Assembly (NCBI GenBank): GCA_012270485.1
Contig: JAAXIF010000040.1
Coordinates: 1 to 34,275 of the forward strand
From: Sphingobacteriales bacterium
GTDB lineage: Bacteria > Bacteroidota > Bacteroidia > Chitinophagales > Chitinophagaceae
DNA: 34,275 bases
Direction of reading: 5' to 3'
Part shown: in pieces, positions 1 to 7,914 of the stretch
Layout of the letters: every line of letters starts with the position of its first letter
Position numbering within the stretch: the stretch's first letter is position 1
Translations under genes and position numbers: made by a program
Notes under the pieces: generated by a model
What the model saw: the letters and a program-made list of their open reading frames with translations, nothing else
Databases searched by the model: none
What the model was told of the DNA's origin: nothing

Positions 1-3
1 GCA

Positions 4-31
4 TAAAAAAAGAGTTAACTATTTAGTTAAC
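4..31 (-). terminator. Terminator of the tRNA-Arg transcript
   Basis: On the minus strand an 8-bp perfect stem (arms within 14-31, sequence GTTAACTA/TAGTTAAC) with a very short loop is followed by TC and a run of seven T. It lies about 10 bases beyond the 3' CCA of the tRNA, as expected for a Rho-independent terminator. Confidence 0.7.
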
Positions 32-41
32 CCTTTCTTTC

Positions 42-118
42 TGGTGACCGCGTTAGGATTCAAACCTAAAACCTTCTGATCCGTAGTCAGATGCTCTATT
101 CAGTTGAGCTACGCAGCC
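42..118 (-). tRNA. tRNA-Arg (anticodon ACG)
   Basis: Read on the minus strand, this 77-base segment folds as a complete tRNA. The acceptor stem GGCTGCG pairs with CGCGGTC with two G-U pairs. The D stem is GCTC/GAGC, and the anticodon stem TCTGA/TCAGA encloses the loop CTACGGA, giving anticodon ACG for arginine CGN codons. The T stem TTAGG/CCTAA encloses a loop of the TTTGAAT type. The discriminator is A and the 3' CCA is encoded at 42-44. It follows a Bacteroidota-type promoter at 255-285 and two tRNA-like 5' fragments. A terminator hairpin follows. No second complete tRNA was found in the window. Confidence 0.93.
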
Positions 119-225
119 TATTTAAAATATTCGGTGTCAGATGCTTCCGCCTGAGGCGGATTGAGCTATGAAACCTATTTAAAATATTCGGTGTCAGATG
201 CTTCCGCCTGAGGCGGATTGAGCTA
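117..225 (-). repeat. Two tandem tRNA 5'-half-like units carrying a palindrome
   Basis: A 52-base direct repeat occurs at 117-168 and 174-225, a 57-base period. On the minus strand each unit begins with a different seven-base acceptor-like string (GGCTAAG at 226-232, GGTTTCA at 169-175). Each continues TAGCTCA like the neighbouring tRNA-Arg, then has the palindrome TCCGCCTCAGGCGGA where the D-loop should be. Each then rejoins the tRNA sequence as AGCATCTGAC and runs into an AT-rich tail (ACCGAATATTTTAAATA) instead of completing the anticodon stem. The third unit in the series is the intact tRNA. Both units lie between the promoter and the tRNA, so they are probably co-transcribed. They cannot fold as full tRNAs. 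Confidence 0.8.
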
Positions 226-254
226 CTTAGCCATCCCATTCCCTTAACGGGGTG

Positions 255-285
255 CAAATATAAGCCTTGTCTGATTATTTTCAAA
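255..285 (-). promoter_or_regulatory. Bacteroidota-type promoter for the tRNA transcript
   Basis: On the minus strand TATATTTG (255-262) matches the -7 consensus TAnnTTTG. TTTG (282-285) sits 19 bases upstream as the -33 element. Transcription would start near 248 and run through the two tRNA-like units into tRNA-Arg. This is a motif match only. Confidence 0.6.
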
Positions 286-310
286 AAGCACAACCGCTTT
301 TTTCCAAAAA

Positions 311-1090
311 TCAATCCAATTCATAAATCCCTGCAGCCGTTTTTTCAGCTAATTTTTTAGGTAAAAGCCATACCAGAAAAGCACCCAACTGATTGATAAA
401 ACCTGTGATCACTTCTGCTTTTTTACCATACATAGCATTCACTGCAATCTTGGCAACAGCTTCCGGTGTCATATTCACTTTTTCCGCTGCTTTTAGCCCT
501 TTTTGTCCAACTTTCGCCCTTGCTGCGAAGCCGGTATCAGTAGAACCCGGACTAACCGCCGTTACCGAAACGCCTTGTTTTCTTAGTTCATAACGCAATC
601 CGCGACTAAAACTCAACATGAATGCCTTACTGGCTGCATAAGTGCTGAGTCCGGGTACCGACTGATACGCTGCAGAACTTACAATATTGAGTATATAGGA
701 AGGGTGATTTAGTTTTAATTGAGGTAAAAGAACCGATGTTAATGCAACCGGTACGTTCATATTCACCCGCATCATTTCCTCATGTTCCGCTGCTGTATAG
801 GATTCAAAAGGACCACTCAATCCATATCCGGCATTGTTTACAAGGATATGAATTTGTATTTGCTGTTCTGAAATCCAATGATAGAGTTGTGTAATCGCAT
901 CTGCACTCGCTAGATCCAATGCAAAATAGCGGGCATCAATTTTATGTCTTGCTGATAACTCAGCAGCTAATTCCTCCAATAAAAAGCGGTCTCTAGCTAC
1001 CAATAATACATGAACACCACGTGCGGCTAATTCCTGTGCAATGGCTCGGCCAATTCCCTTACTGGCACCTGTAATCAATGCGTGTTTCAT
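311..1090 (-). CDS. Short-chain dehydrogenase/reductase (DltE/YdfG-type)
   Basis: A classical SDR of 259 residues that should catalyse NAD(P)-dependent oxidation or reduction of a carbonyl/hydroxyl substrate in the cytoplasm. Visible motifs are the cofactor-binding TGASKGIG (residues 7-14), the NNAG structural motif (85-88), the catalytic serine region (S138/S139), YAASK with Tyr151 and Lys155, and the PG motif at 181-182. The length is typical of the COG0300 group of SDRs of unknown substrate. The C-terminal extension is hydrophobic (FLVWLLP) and could sit against the membrane. The gene stands alone: the upstream dioxygenase is separated by a strong terminator at 1105-1134. The substrate cannot be told from sequence. 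Confidence 0.9.
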   Translation of the reverse strand: MKHALITGASKGIGRAIAQELAARGVHVLLVARDRFLLEELAAELSARHKIDARYFALDLASADAITQLYHWISEQQIQIHILVNNAGYGLSGPFESYTAAEHEEMMRVNMNVPVALTSVLLPQLKLNHPSYILNIVSSAAYQSVPGLSTYAASKAFMLSFSRGLRYELRKQGVSVTAVSPGSTDTGFAARAKVGQKGLKAAEKVNMTPEAVAKIAVNAMYGKKAEVITGFINQLGAFLVWLLPKKLAEKTAAGIYELD

Positions 1091-1104
1091 GTTCCCTGAA
1101 TTGA

Positions 1105-1134
1105 ATAAAAAAGGTCAACCCGCGTTGACCTTTT
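1105..1134 (-). terminator. Terminator of the PhyH dioxygenase gene
   Basis: A perfect 11-bp stem (1109-1119 with 1124-1134, loop CCGC) is followed on the minus strand by six T. It lies 21 bases beyond the stop of the dioxygenase gene and just before the SDR start, so the two genes are probably separate transcription units. Confidence 0.8.
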
Positions 1135-1155
1135 AAAGATATATGTTCTAATCAA

Positions 1156-1968
1156 TTAGTGATGTACTTTCCCTGTAAAACGATGATAGAAAGGTGTTTT
1201 ACTATTTTCATCTTTAGGTTTGTACTTACCGGTTACAATCGGTACATACATCACTCTTCTGCGGCTTTCTTCTCCAAACTTAGGAGATTGTTTTACACGA
1301 TGCCATAAACGACCATCATGTACAGAAAGATCACCTGAGAAAATATCAAAGCCAACTTCACGAGAATCGTCATTGTTGTCAATAAAATATTTCTTTCCGA
1401 AAAGTAATTTAAACATGCCTTGCTTGTGCGTTCCGGGTAACACACGTAAGCCTCCATTTTCAAACAAGCAAGTGTCTAAGTGAATACCCACATTCAACAT
1501 CGGCATGATCTTTTGCCCCATAAAGAGGTCACGCGGACTATCCGTATGCCATCCCATTTGGGTAAAAGTACTGTTAGGGGTATTGATATAATTGTTGATC
1601 ACCAGTCCGTCTTTCTCATTTTCAGCAATACGTCCTTCATATGGATGTAAAAAAGCCATGAGTGCTTTTAAACGATCGTCGCTGAGTAATGCATGGAGTG
1701 GGTCACTAAATAAAGAGCTAAAGCAAAGACGCTGAATGGTCAGATTCCCATGTTCGTCTTTTCCGTACTTGAGCGGAATACCATTGATTTTATCCTTTTT
1801 CTCATCCAACCACTGTTTCTCCAGTCGCTGTAATTCGCTAATATAAGTGGCTACCTTTTCCTTGTCTAGAAAATTACGGAACACGATTACGCCATGCTCA
1901 TCAAAAAAATCCAGTTGCTCGGGGGTTACCGTATCGCCAAGCTTAAAATGACTTTCCCATTTTTTCAT
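1156..1968 (-). CDS. Phytanoyl-CoA dioxygenase (PhyH) family protein
   Basis: A 270-residue protein of the PhyH family of Fe(II)/2-oxoglutarate-dependent dioxygenases, which hydroxylate small organic substrates or acyl chains using O2. The iron-binding HxD is His141-Thr-Asp143 (WHTDS). The distal histidine is His217 or His223 in SVHDGRLWHRV, and arginines 236-238 follow where the 2-oxoglutarate-binding Arg is expected. The N-terminus (GVIVFRNFL) matches the usual start of the double-stranded beta-helix fold. It is divergently placed from the outer-membrane protein gene at 2118 and ends at its own terminator. Members act on many substrates, so none is assigned. Confidence 0.85.
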   Translation of the reverse strand: MKKWESHFKLGDTVTPEQLDFFDEHGVIVFRNFLDKEKVATYISELQRLEKQWLDEKKDKINGIPLKYGKDEHGNLTIQRLCFSSLFSDPLHALLSDDRLKALMAFLHPYEGRIAENEKDGLVINNYINTPNSTFTQMGWHTDSPRDLFMGQKIMPMLNVGIHLDTCLFENGGLRVLPGTHKQGMFKLLFGKKYFIDNNDDSREVGFDIFSGDLSVHDGRLWHRVKQSPKFGEESRRRVMYVPIVTGKYKPKDENSKTPFYHRFTGKVHH

Positions 1969-2078
1969 TCTGATCCGGTTCAGTTTTATATGTGTCTGTA
2001 ATGTTAATTATTTATTACAATATTGTAAAATCATTACACTTTTGAAACAAGCAAAAATAAGCAATTTAGGTGTAGTTT

Positions 2079-2110
2079 TTTGATATATAAAGGTTCAACG
2101 GCTTATTTTG
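2079..2110 (+). promoter_or_regulatory. Candidate promoter of the Omp85-type gene
   Basis: TTTG at 2079-2082 and TTATTTTG at 2103-2110 (one mismatch to TAnnTTTG) are 20 bases apart. The predicted transcription start would lie only a few bases before the ATG at 2118, so the message may be nearly leaderless. Motif match only. Confidence 0.4.
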
Positions 2111-2117
2111 CATTTAT

Positions 2118-3212
2118 ATGACACAAATTATCAGGTTCTTATCCATTATTTTAATGGTTCTCGCTTGTTTTTCCACATTAGAGGCTCAGGATAGTAGTAA
2201 AGCAAAAAAGAACAAGTTTGTGGCATTCCCGGCGATGACCCGTTCTATTGAAACCAGTTGGGCCGCAGGTGGAGCAGCTTCTTATACTTTTCGTCCATTT
2301 AAAGACGATACCCTTTCCCGTACCTCCAGCATCCAATTGGGGGCTATTTATTCACTTCGGAAACAGTTGGTGGCATCCGTGAAAGGCACCCAATACCTGA
2401 GAAATGAAGACTGGATTTTAAATGAGCAGATCTCCTTTAGCTCATTCCCGGATAAATTCTGGGGAATTGGAAAGAATAGTAAAGATATTGATGAAGAAGA
2501 TTATGAGTTTAAACAGGCATATCTCTACCTGCATTTCATGAAAAAAATAGCTCCGCGTCTTTTTGGCGGATTATTATATGAGTACCAGCGTGTTTGGGAT
2601 ATCCACTATCAAGCCGGTGGTTTATTTGATCAGCAAAATGTTTTCGGGCGCAGCGATTATCATGTTTCAGGCTTAGGGCTTAGTTTGACCTATGATTCCA
2701 GAAATCATGCTTTCTGGCCTGAGAAGGGTTTGTTTGCTCAATTGTATTTTAATCATTTTAGTTCGGTTACTGCATCCCAATACAGTTTTACAAATATTGT
2801 CGCTGATCTTAGAAAATACATTCCTGCCGGTAAACGTGCCGTATTCGCAGCACAAGCTTGGTTCTTTGGAAATATTGGCTCTCAGGTTCCGCTAAGGAGC
2901 CAGGCTGCTTTTGGGGGAGATAATATTATGCGCGGTTATTACCATGGACGATTTCGGGATAATCAACAATACGCTGTTCAAGGCGAATACCGTAAAGAAA
3001 TTTATAAACGTTTTGGATTGGTTGCTTTTGCAGGTTTTGGAAATGTAGCCCATCGAATAGACGGACTTAATCTTCGTAACCTTAAATATTCAGTAGGAGG
3101 TGGTGTAAGGTATGCCCTAAATAAATCTGAAAAATTAAATCTTCGAATCGATTACGGTTTGGGTAAAGGCATCAACCGTGGTCTTTATTTCCAATTGGGT
3201 GAAGCTTTCTAG
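2118..3212 (+). CDS. Omp85/BamA-type outer-membrane beta-barrel protein
   Basis: A 364-residue protein with a Sec signal peptide (residues 1-23, cleavage after LEA) and no POTRA domains. What follows resembles the bacterial surface antigen domain, the C-terminal barrel of BamA/TamA proteins. Alternating beta-strand patterns run throughout. The barrel-lumen motif RGY is present (Arg272-Tyr274, preceded by GGDNIM), and the protein ends in an aromatic residue (Phe364), the usual outer-membrane insertion signal. Its role is unknown: POTRA-less Omp85 relatives are common in Bacteroidota. It is convergent with the PAP2_C gene, and the tetranucleotide CTAG (3209-3212) supplies both stop codons. Confidence 0.85.
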   Translation: MTQIIRFLSIILMVLACFSTLEAQDSSKAKKNKFVAFPAMTRSIETSWAAGGAASYTFRPFKDDTLSRTSSIQLGAIYSLRKQLVASVKGTQYLRNEDWILNEQISFSSFPDKFWGIGKNSKDIDEEDYEFKQAYLYLHFMKKIAPRLFGGLLYEYQRVWDIHYQAGGLFDQQNVFGRSDYHVSGLGLSLTYDSRNHAFWPEKGLFAQLYFNHFSSVTASQYSFTNIVADLRKYIPAGKRAVFAAQAWFFGNIGSQVPLRSQAAFGGDNIMRGYYHGRFRDNQQYAVQGEYRKEIYKRFGLVAFAGFGNVAHRIDGLNLRNLKYSVGGGVRYALNKSEKLNLRIDYGLGKGINRGLYFQLGEAF

Positions 3213-3859
3213 TGTGTGGCTGTTAATTTTCCGATCCTGAAAATCAAGTAGGTGAATACAAATGCAAACAACACATCTACTGTATAATGTACATGTTGGA
3301 TAAGCACCAAGATGGCTACCAATACAGATGCTATCAATGCAAAAATTTTATCGGATCTTTTTTCAAGACACAAATACATGATGAACATATTTGAAGTGTG
3401 TCCCGAGAAGAAAAGATCTTTTGTAATGAATTTATCTTTTCCTCCGTACACCAAACTCGTTAGTGGATCATTGAGCTTGATGAGTCCATCAGGAGGATCC
3501 AACGGTACCATCGCAATGCTCACCATTCTAGCCAAACAAAGCAGGGTAAATGACATCAACATCAATAAGGCAAAAGATGGTCTTTGAATGCATCGTACAA
3601 TAACCAAACCGCTGACCGACCAAATGATCAGGAAAGTCAATAAAGAAACATCCGCTGCCGGAATATGCTGTAAAATGAGATCGTGCAAGTATGCACCTTG
3701 TCTTTCTTCGATATGAGCAAAAAAGGAGGGGAGAGACAAAACAACGATGATAAGAATGATAACAGTAGTAATGATTTTCCTACGAAATGTTTTATTCGTA
3801 GAAAAAATATCCTGCCATTCTGCGATCACACCCGTAAAGCCAGTTATCTCCTTCTGCAT
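3209..3859 (-). CDS. PAP2_C (sphingomyelin-synthase-like) membrane protein
   Basis: A 216-residue polytopic membrane protein with about six hydrophobic segments (roughly 28-48, 70-90, 95-118, 150-165, 170-188, 192-210). The catalytic triad typical of the PAP2_C/sphingomyelin synthase group is visible: His154 in SGHT, then His191 and Asp195 in HYTVDV. This arrangement is closer to lipid phosphocholine/phosphoethanolamine transferases than to classical PAP2 phosphatases. The chemistry would be cleavage or transfer of a phospho-headgroup on a membrane lipid. A serine-palmitoyltransferase-like gene lies about 19 kb away in this window, so a sphingolipid substrate is possible but unproven. The stop overlaps the stop of the convergent barrel gene. 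Confidence 0.82.
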   Translation of the reverse strand: MQKEITGFTGVIAEWQDIFSTNKTFRRKIITTVIILIIVVLSLPSFFAHIEERQGAYLHDLILQHIPAADVSLLTFLIIWSVSGLVIVRCIQRPSFALLMLMSFTLLCLARMVSIAMVPLDPPDGLIKLNDPLTSLVYGGKDKFITKDLFFSGHTSNMFIMYLCLEKRSDKIFALIASVLVAILVLIQHVHYTVDVLFAFVFTYLIFRIGKLTATH

Positions 3860-3918
3860 GCCGCAAATATATAAGCAATGGGATCGATTTATATCGGACT
3901 TTTCTTTCAGCGGTAAGC

Positions 3919-5826
3919 TTAGTAATGCCAGCGTACAAAGGCTTCCATCGCTGCATATTTGGTCATTCCCAAAGCTGCATACAAATTAGCTGTATTGGCA
4001 TTCCGGTCTTCTGCTCTTTGCCAGAATTCCCGGCTATCACTTCCTTGAAAGGGTACCATATCTTTTTGTGACTGGTGGATGAAAATGCCGAATCTCTTTT
4101 TCATCACCTGATCAGGGCTCATTGGTATGGCCATTTCAATTTCTGCAATATCCCATTCCTGCCAAGCGCCTTTGTATAACCATACCCAACAGTCTTTTAT
4201 CCAAGGCTCTCCAGCTTCTTTTAGTCTCCGTAAACTTTCAAAAATGATATCCAGACAAACTTTATGGGTACCATGTGGATCAGCAAGATCACCAGCGCAG
4301 TAGATTTGTTGTGGTTGAATTTTCTTGAGGAGCTCCATTGTGATTTGAATATCAGCTTCACCCATCGGATTCTTTTCTACAGTTCCCGTTTCATAAAAAG
4401 GAAGGTTCATGAAGTGACAACGGTCATCTGTTAAACCAACATATCGACAAGTGGCTTTGGCTTCACAGCGACGAATCAATCCTTTAATAGCGCGTATTTC
4501 AGCAGTGTCTCGTTGGTTCTTTTGTTTGGATGCAATGAAACTTCTCGCTGCTTGCAAAATATCCTGACTTTTTTGGTTATCAATACCAAACATGTCTTCA
4601 AATCCAACAGCAAAATCGATAAAACGGGTAACAAACTCATCCGCTACAGCAATATTACCACTGGTTTGATAAGCTACATGTACTTCATGCCCTTGATCAT
4701 GCAAGCGCATAAATGTTCCACCCATGCTGATAATATCATCATCTGGGTGAGGAGAGAAGATCAAACATTTTTTAGGGTAAGGTGTGCTTCTTTCCGGATG
4801 TGCAGGAATCACTGCATTGGCTTTTCCGCCCGGCCATCCGGTTAAGCTATCACGCAACATATAAAATACCTGCAGATTTACTTCATAAGCTTCTCCTTTC
4901 TCAACGATGAGATCAGATAAACCATTTTCATTGTAATCATGCTCTGTGAGACTGAGTACAGATTTATTGAGTTTCAATGCCAGATGAATCACCGCTCTTT
5001 TGATCATTTTGGGTGTCCATTCACATTCACCGGTAAGCCATGGAGACTTAATTCTGGTTAACTCTGTAGATGCAGCTTCATCAATAACGAACGTGCAATC
5101 CGGATGTTGTTGCAGAATACTTGCCGGTACTTGTTCTGTAACATCACCTTCCACAGAGCGGGCAATGATCTTTCCTTTCATGCCCCATCCCATCAACAAA
5201 ATTCTTTTCGCTTTAAGGATGGTGCTAATGCCCATGGTGACTGCTAGTCGGGGCACTTTAGAGATATTCTGAAACTCGTACGCATTGGCAATACGCGTAC
5301 TGTTATCTAAATTAACCAGTCTTGTTTTTGAAAAAATACTCGACCCTGGTTCATTAAAACCAATATGTCCATTGTTACCAATTCCCAGGATTTGCAGATC
5401 AATACCACCTGCATCTTCAATCATTTGGTCATACTCCGCACAATATTTTTTGATCTCTTCTTTTGGCCATAATCCATTCGGTAGGTGAATATTTTCCGGA
5501 GCAATATCAACATGGCTGAACAGGTGTCTGTGCATGAAACTCCAATAACTTTGAAAAGCGTCTTTTTCAATTGGATAGTATTCATCCAAATTGAATGTAA
5601 TCACATTCGCAAAACTTAACCCATCTTGTTTGTGCATCCTTACCAGTTCTGCATACAGGCTAATAGGAGTAGAACCGGTAGCCAATCCTAATACACATTT
5701 CTGTCCGGCTTGCTGTTTTTCACGAATCAGTCGGGCAATTTCTGTAGCTACATACTTAGAACCTTCCTTCGAACTAGTGTGGATTTTGACAGGTATTTTT
5801 TCAAAAGAATCAACCATGGCTGACAT
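3919..5826 (-). CDS. nagB: Glucosamine-6-phosphate deaminase-like / PIG-L deacetylase fusion
   Basis: A 635-residue two-domain protein. Residues about 15-275 are NagB-like: LATGSTP (48-54, sugar-phosphate loop), FNLDEYY (78-84, containing the catalytic Asp) and GIGNNGHIGFNEP (148-160). This domain would convert glucosamine-6-phosphate to fructose-6-phosphate and ammonia. Residues about 350-635 are a PIG-L/LmbE domain with the zinc-site motif PHPDDD (359-364) and a later ADPHGTH. Such zinc enzymes remove N-acetyl groups from GlcNAc-type sugars. The fusion is known in Bacteroidota, and together the halves could deacetylate and deaminate an amino sugar. The aspartate usual after GxGN in enteric NagB is Asn152 here. 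The start is the first of two close ATGs (5826; alternative 5818). Confidence 0.88.
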   Translation of the reverse strand: MSAMVDSFEKIPVKIHTSSKEGSKYVATEIARLIREKQQAGQKCVLGLATGSTPISLYAELVRMHKQDGLSFANVITFNLDEYYPIEKDAFQSYWSFMHRHLFSHVDIAPENIHLPNGLWPKEEIKKYCAEYDQMIEDAGGIDLQILGIGNNGHIGFNEPGSSIFSKTRLVNLDNSTRIANAYEFQNISKVPRLAVTMGISTILKAKRILLMGWGMKGKIIARSVEGDVTEQVPASILQQHPDCTFVIDEAASTELTRIKSPWLTGECEWTPKMIKRAVIHLALKLNKSVLSLTEHDYNENGLSDLIVEKGEAYEVNLQVFYMLRDSLTGWPGGKANAVIPAHPERSTPYPKKCLIFSPHPDDDIISMGGTFMRLHDQGHEVHVAYQTSGNIAVADEFVTRFIDFAVGFEDMFGIDNQKSQDILQAARSFIASKQKNQRDTAEIRAIKGLIRRCEAKATCRYVGLTDDRCHFMNLPFYETGTVEKNPMGEADIQITMELLKKIQPQQIYCAGDLADPHGTHKVCLDIIFESLRRLKEAGEPWIKDCWVWLYKGAWQEWDIAEIEMAIPMSPDQVMKKRFGIFIHQSQKDMVPFQGSDSREFWQRAEDRNANTANLYAALGMTKYAAMEAFVRWHY

Positions 5827-5841
5827 AAAATTTGAGTTAGA

Positions 5842-5873
5842 CGAAAATACACCGATAATTCTAAAAACGCAAA
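5842..5873 (-). promoter_or_regulatory. Candidate promoter of the nagB/PIG-L fusion gene
   Basis: On the minus strand TATTTTCG (5842-5849, one mismatch to TAnnTTTG) is preceded at a 20-base spacing by TTTG (5870-5873, part of TTTTTG). It lies 16 bases upstream of the first ATG. Motif match only. Confidence 0.4.
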
Positions 5874-5974
5874 AACCTGCAGATTTTTAGCGTTATTATT
5901 TAGTTATATACTCATTTAAGAGCCATTTTTTGCAATTATCGGGTCTTTTCTGGTGAGTAATGGATGATAGCTAA

Positions 5975-7825
5975 TTATTTTAAAATAGGTAAAATGATTT
6001 TTGAATCGTTATGATAGATCCGTATGGTTGCCTTTTTAAAATCACTGTCCTTGGCCTGATAGATGTCCATGAATTGTTGTGGATTTCGATCTACCAAAGG
6101 GAACCAACTGCTTTGGACTTGAATCATCAGGCGATGTCCTTTTTTGAATGTGTGTGCCACGTCCGGTAATTCATATTTTACACGGGTGGGTTTATTGGGA
6201 ACAAATGGTTCTGGTTTTTCAAAACTGTTCCTGAATTTGCCTCGCATCACTTCACCTCGGACCAGCATTTGGTATCCATTCATGACATATCCATTGTCTT
6301 TTTCATAAGTGAAATTGTCGGGAAACACGTCAATGAGTTTTACCACAAAATCCGCATCAGTACCAGTAATAGCCACCATCAGATCTGCTGTTATCGGACC
6401 TGCCAGTGTGAGATCATTTTCAAGTGGTTCAGTTTGAAACACCAACACATCAGGTCTTCGGGCAGCAAAGCGCTGATCATCCGTCATGTATTCACGGGTC
6501 CTACCAAAGTGAATATCTTCTGTATAGGGAACAGGCTTTGCAGGATCACTGGTATATTCTTCCCAGCTGCTTAACGGAGCAATCAAAGGAACAATTTTCG
6601 ATAAATATCCTCCTTTGCGTAAGGCATAACTTTCATATTTAACTTCATCTACAGGCCATTTAGGTAAGTGTTTCCACTCATTAGCACCGGAGAAAAAAAT
6701 GGTGGCTTCCTGTAATTGATCGATGTTTCCTTTTTGTTTCAAATAGTAGTTAAAGAAAGGAAGCTCAACATTCTTACCATACCATTCTGTTGTATTACTT
6801 CCCCATTGAACATTCCCCAAAAAAGAGCCGTCTGATCTTGCCCATTGTCCGTGGTACCAGGGCCCCATCACAATTTTATTGTTATTCTTGGTCTTCTTTT
6901 CAATGGCTTTATACAGATTCCATGCACCATAACAGTCTTCTGCATCGTATAATCCTCCCACCACCAATGTGGCGATATTGGGCGAAATGAGTTGCACATT
7001 TGCACGTGCATCCCTGGCTTTCCACCAGGCATCATAATTCGGATGACTCATCAGGTCTTTCCAGAATTTGATACTGTCGCCCATCAATTTGGTGAAATTG
7101 GTGAGTGCACCTGTTCTTAAATAGAAAGCATAATTGTCTTTGGTAGGAAAATCAAATCCTTTTGCCCCAATAGTAGTGGGTGTAGGTCTGGGTTTACCAA
7201 ATCCTGAATAAAAGGCAAATCCATCCATCAACATAAAAGCGCCATTGTGGTGAAAATCATCACCTAGAAACCATTCTGTAACGGGAGCTTGCGGACTAAC
7301 CGCTTTCAATGCGGGGTGATTACTCAGCGCTGCCATCGTAGAATAGAAACCCGGATAGGATATACCAAATACACCCACATTGCCATTGTTGTTTTGCAGA
7401 TTTTTCACCAACCAATCAATGGTATCGTAGGTGTCACTGGCTTCGTCTGTTTCAATACCTTTTTTATTGGGATTGTATGGACGAATATCTTCAAATATCC
7501 CCTCACTCATCCACCTTCCCCTTACATCTTGTTGTACATAGATGTAGTTTTCTTTCATGAAGTAAGTTCTTGGACTATTCCAGAATGCTGAAAATTTATC
7601 TTCTCCGTACGGGGCGCAGGAATAGGGTGTTCTCGTTAACAGAATTGGATGTTTTTCTGAAAGATCTTTGGGCATATAAACGGTGGTGAACAACTTAATA
7701 CCATCACGCATGGTGATATAGATTTCCTTTTTGGTATAGTTGTTCACGATCCATGTAGAATCGTTTTGTTGTGCAAAGCCTACAACGGGGATCCATATCA
7801 ATAATAGTATAAGTATTTTCTTCAT
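5975..7825 (-). CDS. Secreted CocE/X-Pro dipeptidyl-peptidase family hydrolase
   Basis: A 616-residue exported alpha/beta-hydrolase of the CocE/NonD, X-Pro dipeptidyl-peptidase or glutaryl-7-ACA acylase group. A signal peptide spans about residues 1-18 (ends GFA, then QQ). The nucleophile elbow GISYPG gives catalytic Ser156. The acid is probably the Asp of GGLYDAEDCYG, and the base is the His of GPWYHGQW. The C-terminal third (roughly 380-616) has the beta-rich jelly-roll domain of the X-Pro family. It should hydrolyse peptide, ester or acyl bonds in the periplasm, but the substrate is not predictable. It lies between the pyk terminator and the nagB fusion on the same strand, and its own promoter was not recognised. 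Confidence 0.87.
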   Translation of the reverse strand: MKKILILLLIWIPVVGFAQQNDSTWIVNNYTKKEIYITMRDGIKLFTTVYMPKDLSEKHPILLTRTPYSCAPYGEDKFSAFWNSPRTYFMKENYIYVQQDVRGRWMSEGIFEDIRPYNPNKKGIETDEASDTYDTIDWLVKNLQNNNGNVGVFGISYPGFYSTMAALSNHPALKAVSPQAPVTEWFLGDDFHHNGAFMLMDGFAFYSGFGKPRPTPTTIGAKGFDFPTKDNYAFYLRTGALTNFTKLMGDSIKFWKDLMSHPNYDAWWKARDARANVQLISPNIATLVVGGLYDAEDCYGAWNLYKAIEKKTKNNNKIVMGPWYHGQWARSDGSFLGNVQWGSNTTEWYGKNVELPFFNYYLKQKGNIDQLQEATIFFSGANEWKHLPKWPVDEVKYESYALRKGGYLSKIVPLIAPLSSWEEYTSDPAKPVPYTEDIHFGRTREYMTDDQRFAARRPDVLVFQTEPLENDLTLAGPITADLMVAITGTDADFVVKLIDVFPDNFTYEKDNGYVMNGYQMLVRGEVMRGKFRNSFEKPEPFVPNKPTRVKYELPDVAHTFKKGHRLMIQVQSSWFPLVDRNPQQFMDIYQAKDSDFKKATIRIYHNDSKIILPILK

Positions 7826-7857
7826 GGCAGCAGTGAATATTTTATAACCTACAATAT

Positions 7858-7885
7858 AAAAAAAGATTCCCGTTGAGGAATCTTT
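7858..7885 (-). terminator. Terminator downstream of pyk
   Basis: A perfect 9-bp stem (7862-7870 with 7877-7885, loop CGTTGA) is followed on the minus strand by seven T. It sits 30 bases beyond the pyruvate kinase stop and separates pyk from the CocE-type gene. Confidence 0.82.
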
Positions 7886-7914
7886 TCACTGTAAATAAAA
7901 TGATTTGAAATAGG

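Noticed and set aside
117..225. Possible mini CRISPR array
   Set aside because: Only two repeat copies with a 5-base separation, containing tRNA-like sequence; no spacers and no cas genes.
96..314. Open reading frame with an internal repeated peptide across the tRNA region
   Set aside because: It lies over tRNA-Arg and the 52-base direct repeat; the peptide repetition only reflects the DNA repeat.
5352..5397. Asn152 in the NagB domain as a sign of a dead deaminase
   Set aside because: From memory, Asn at this position also occurs in active short NagB enzymes; the other motif residues are intact.
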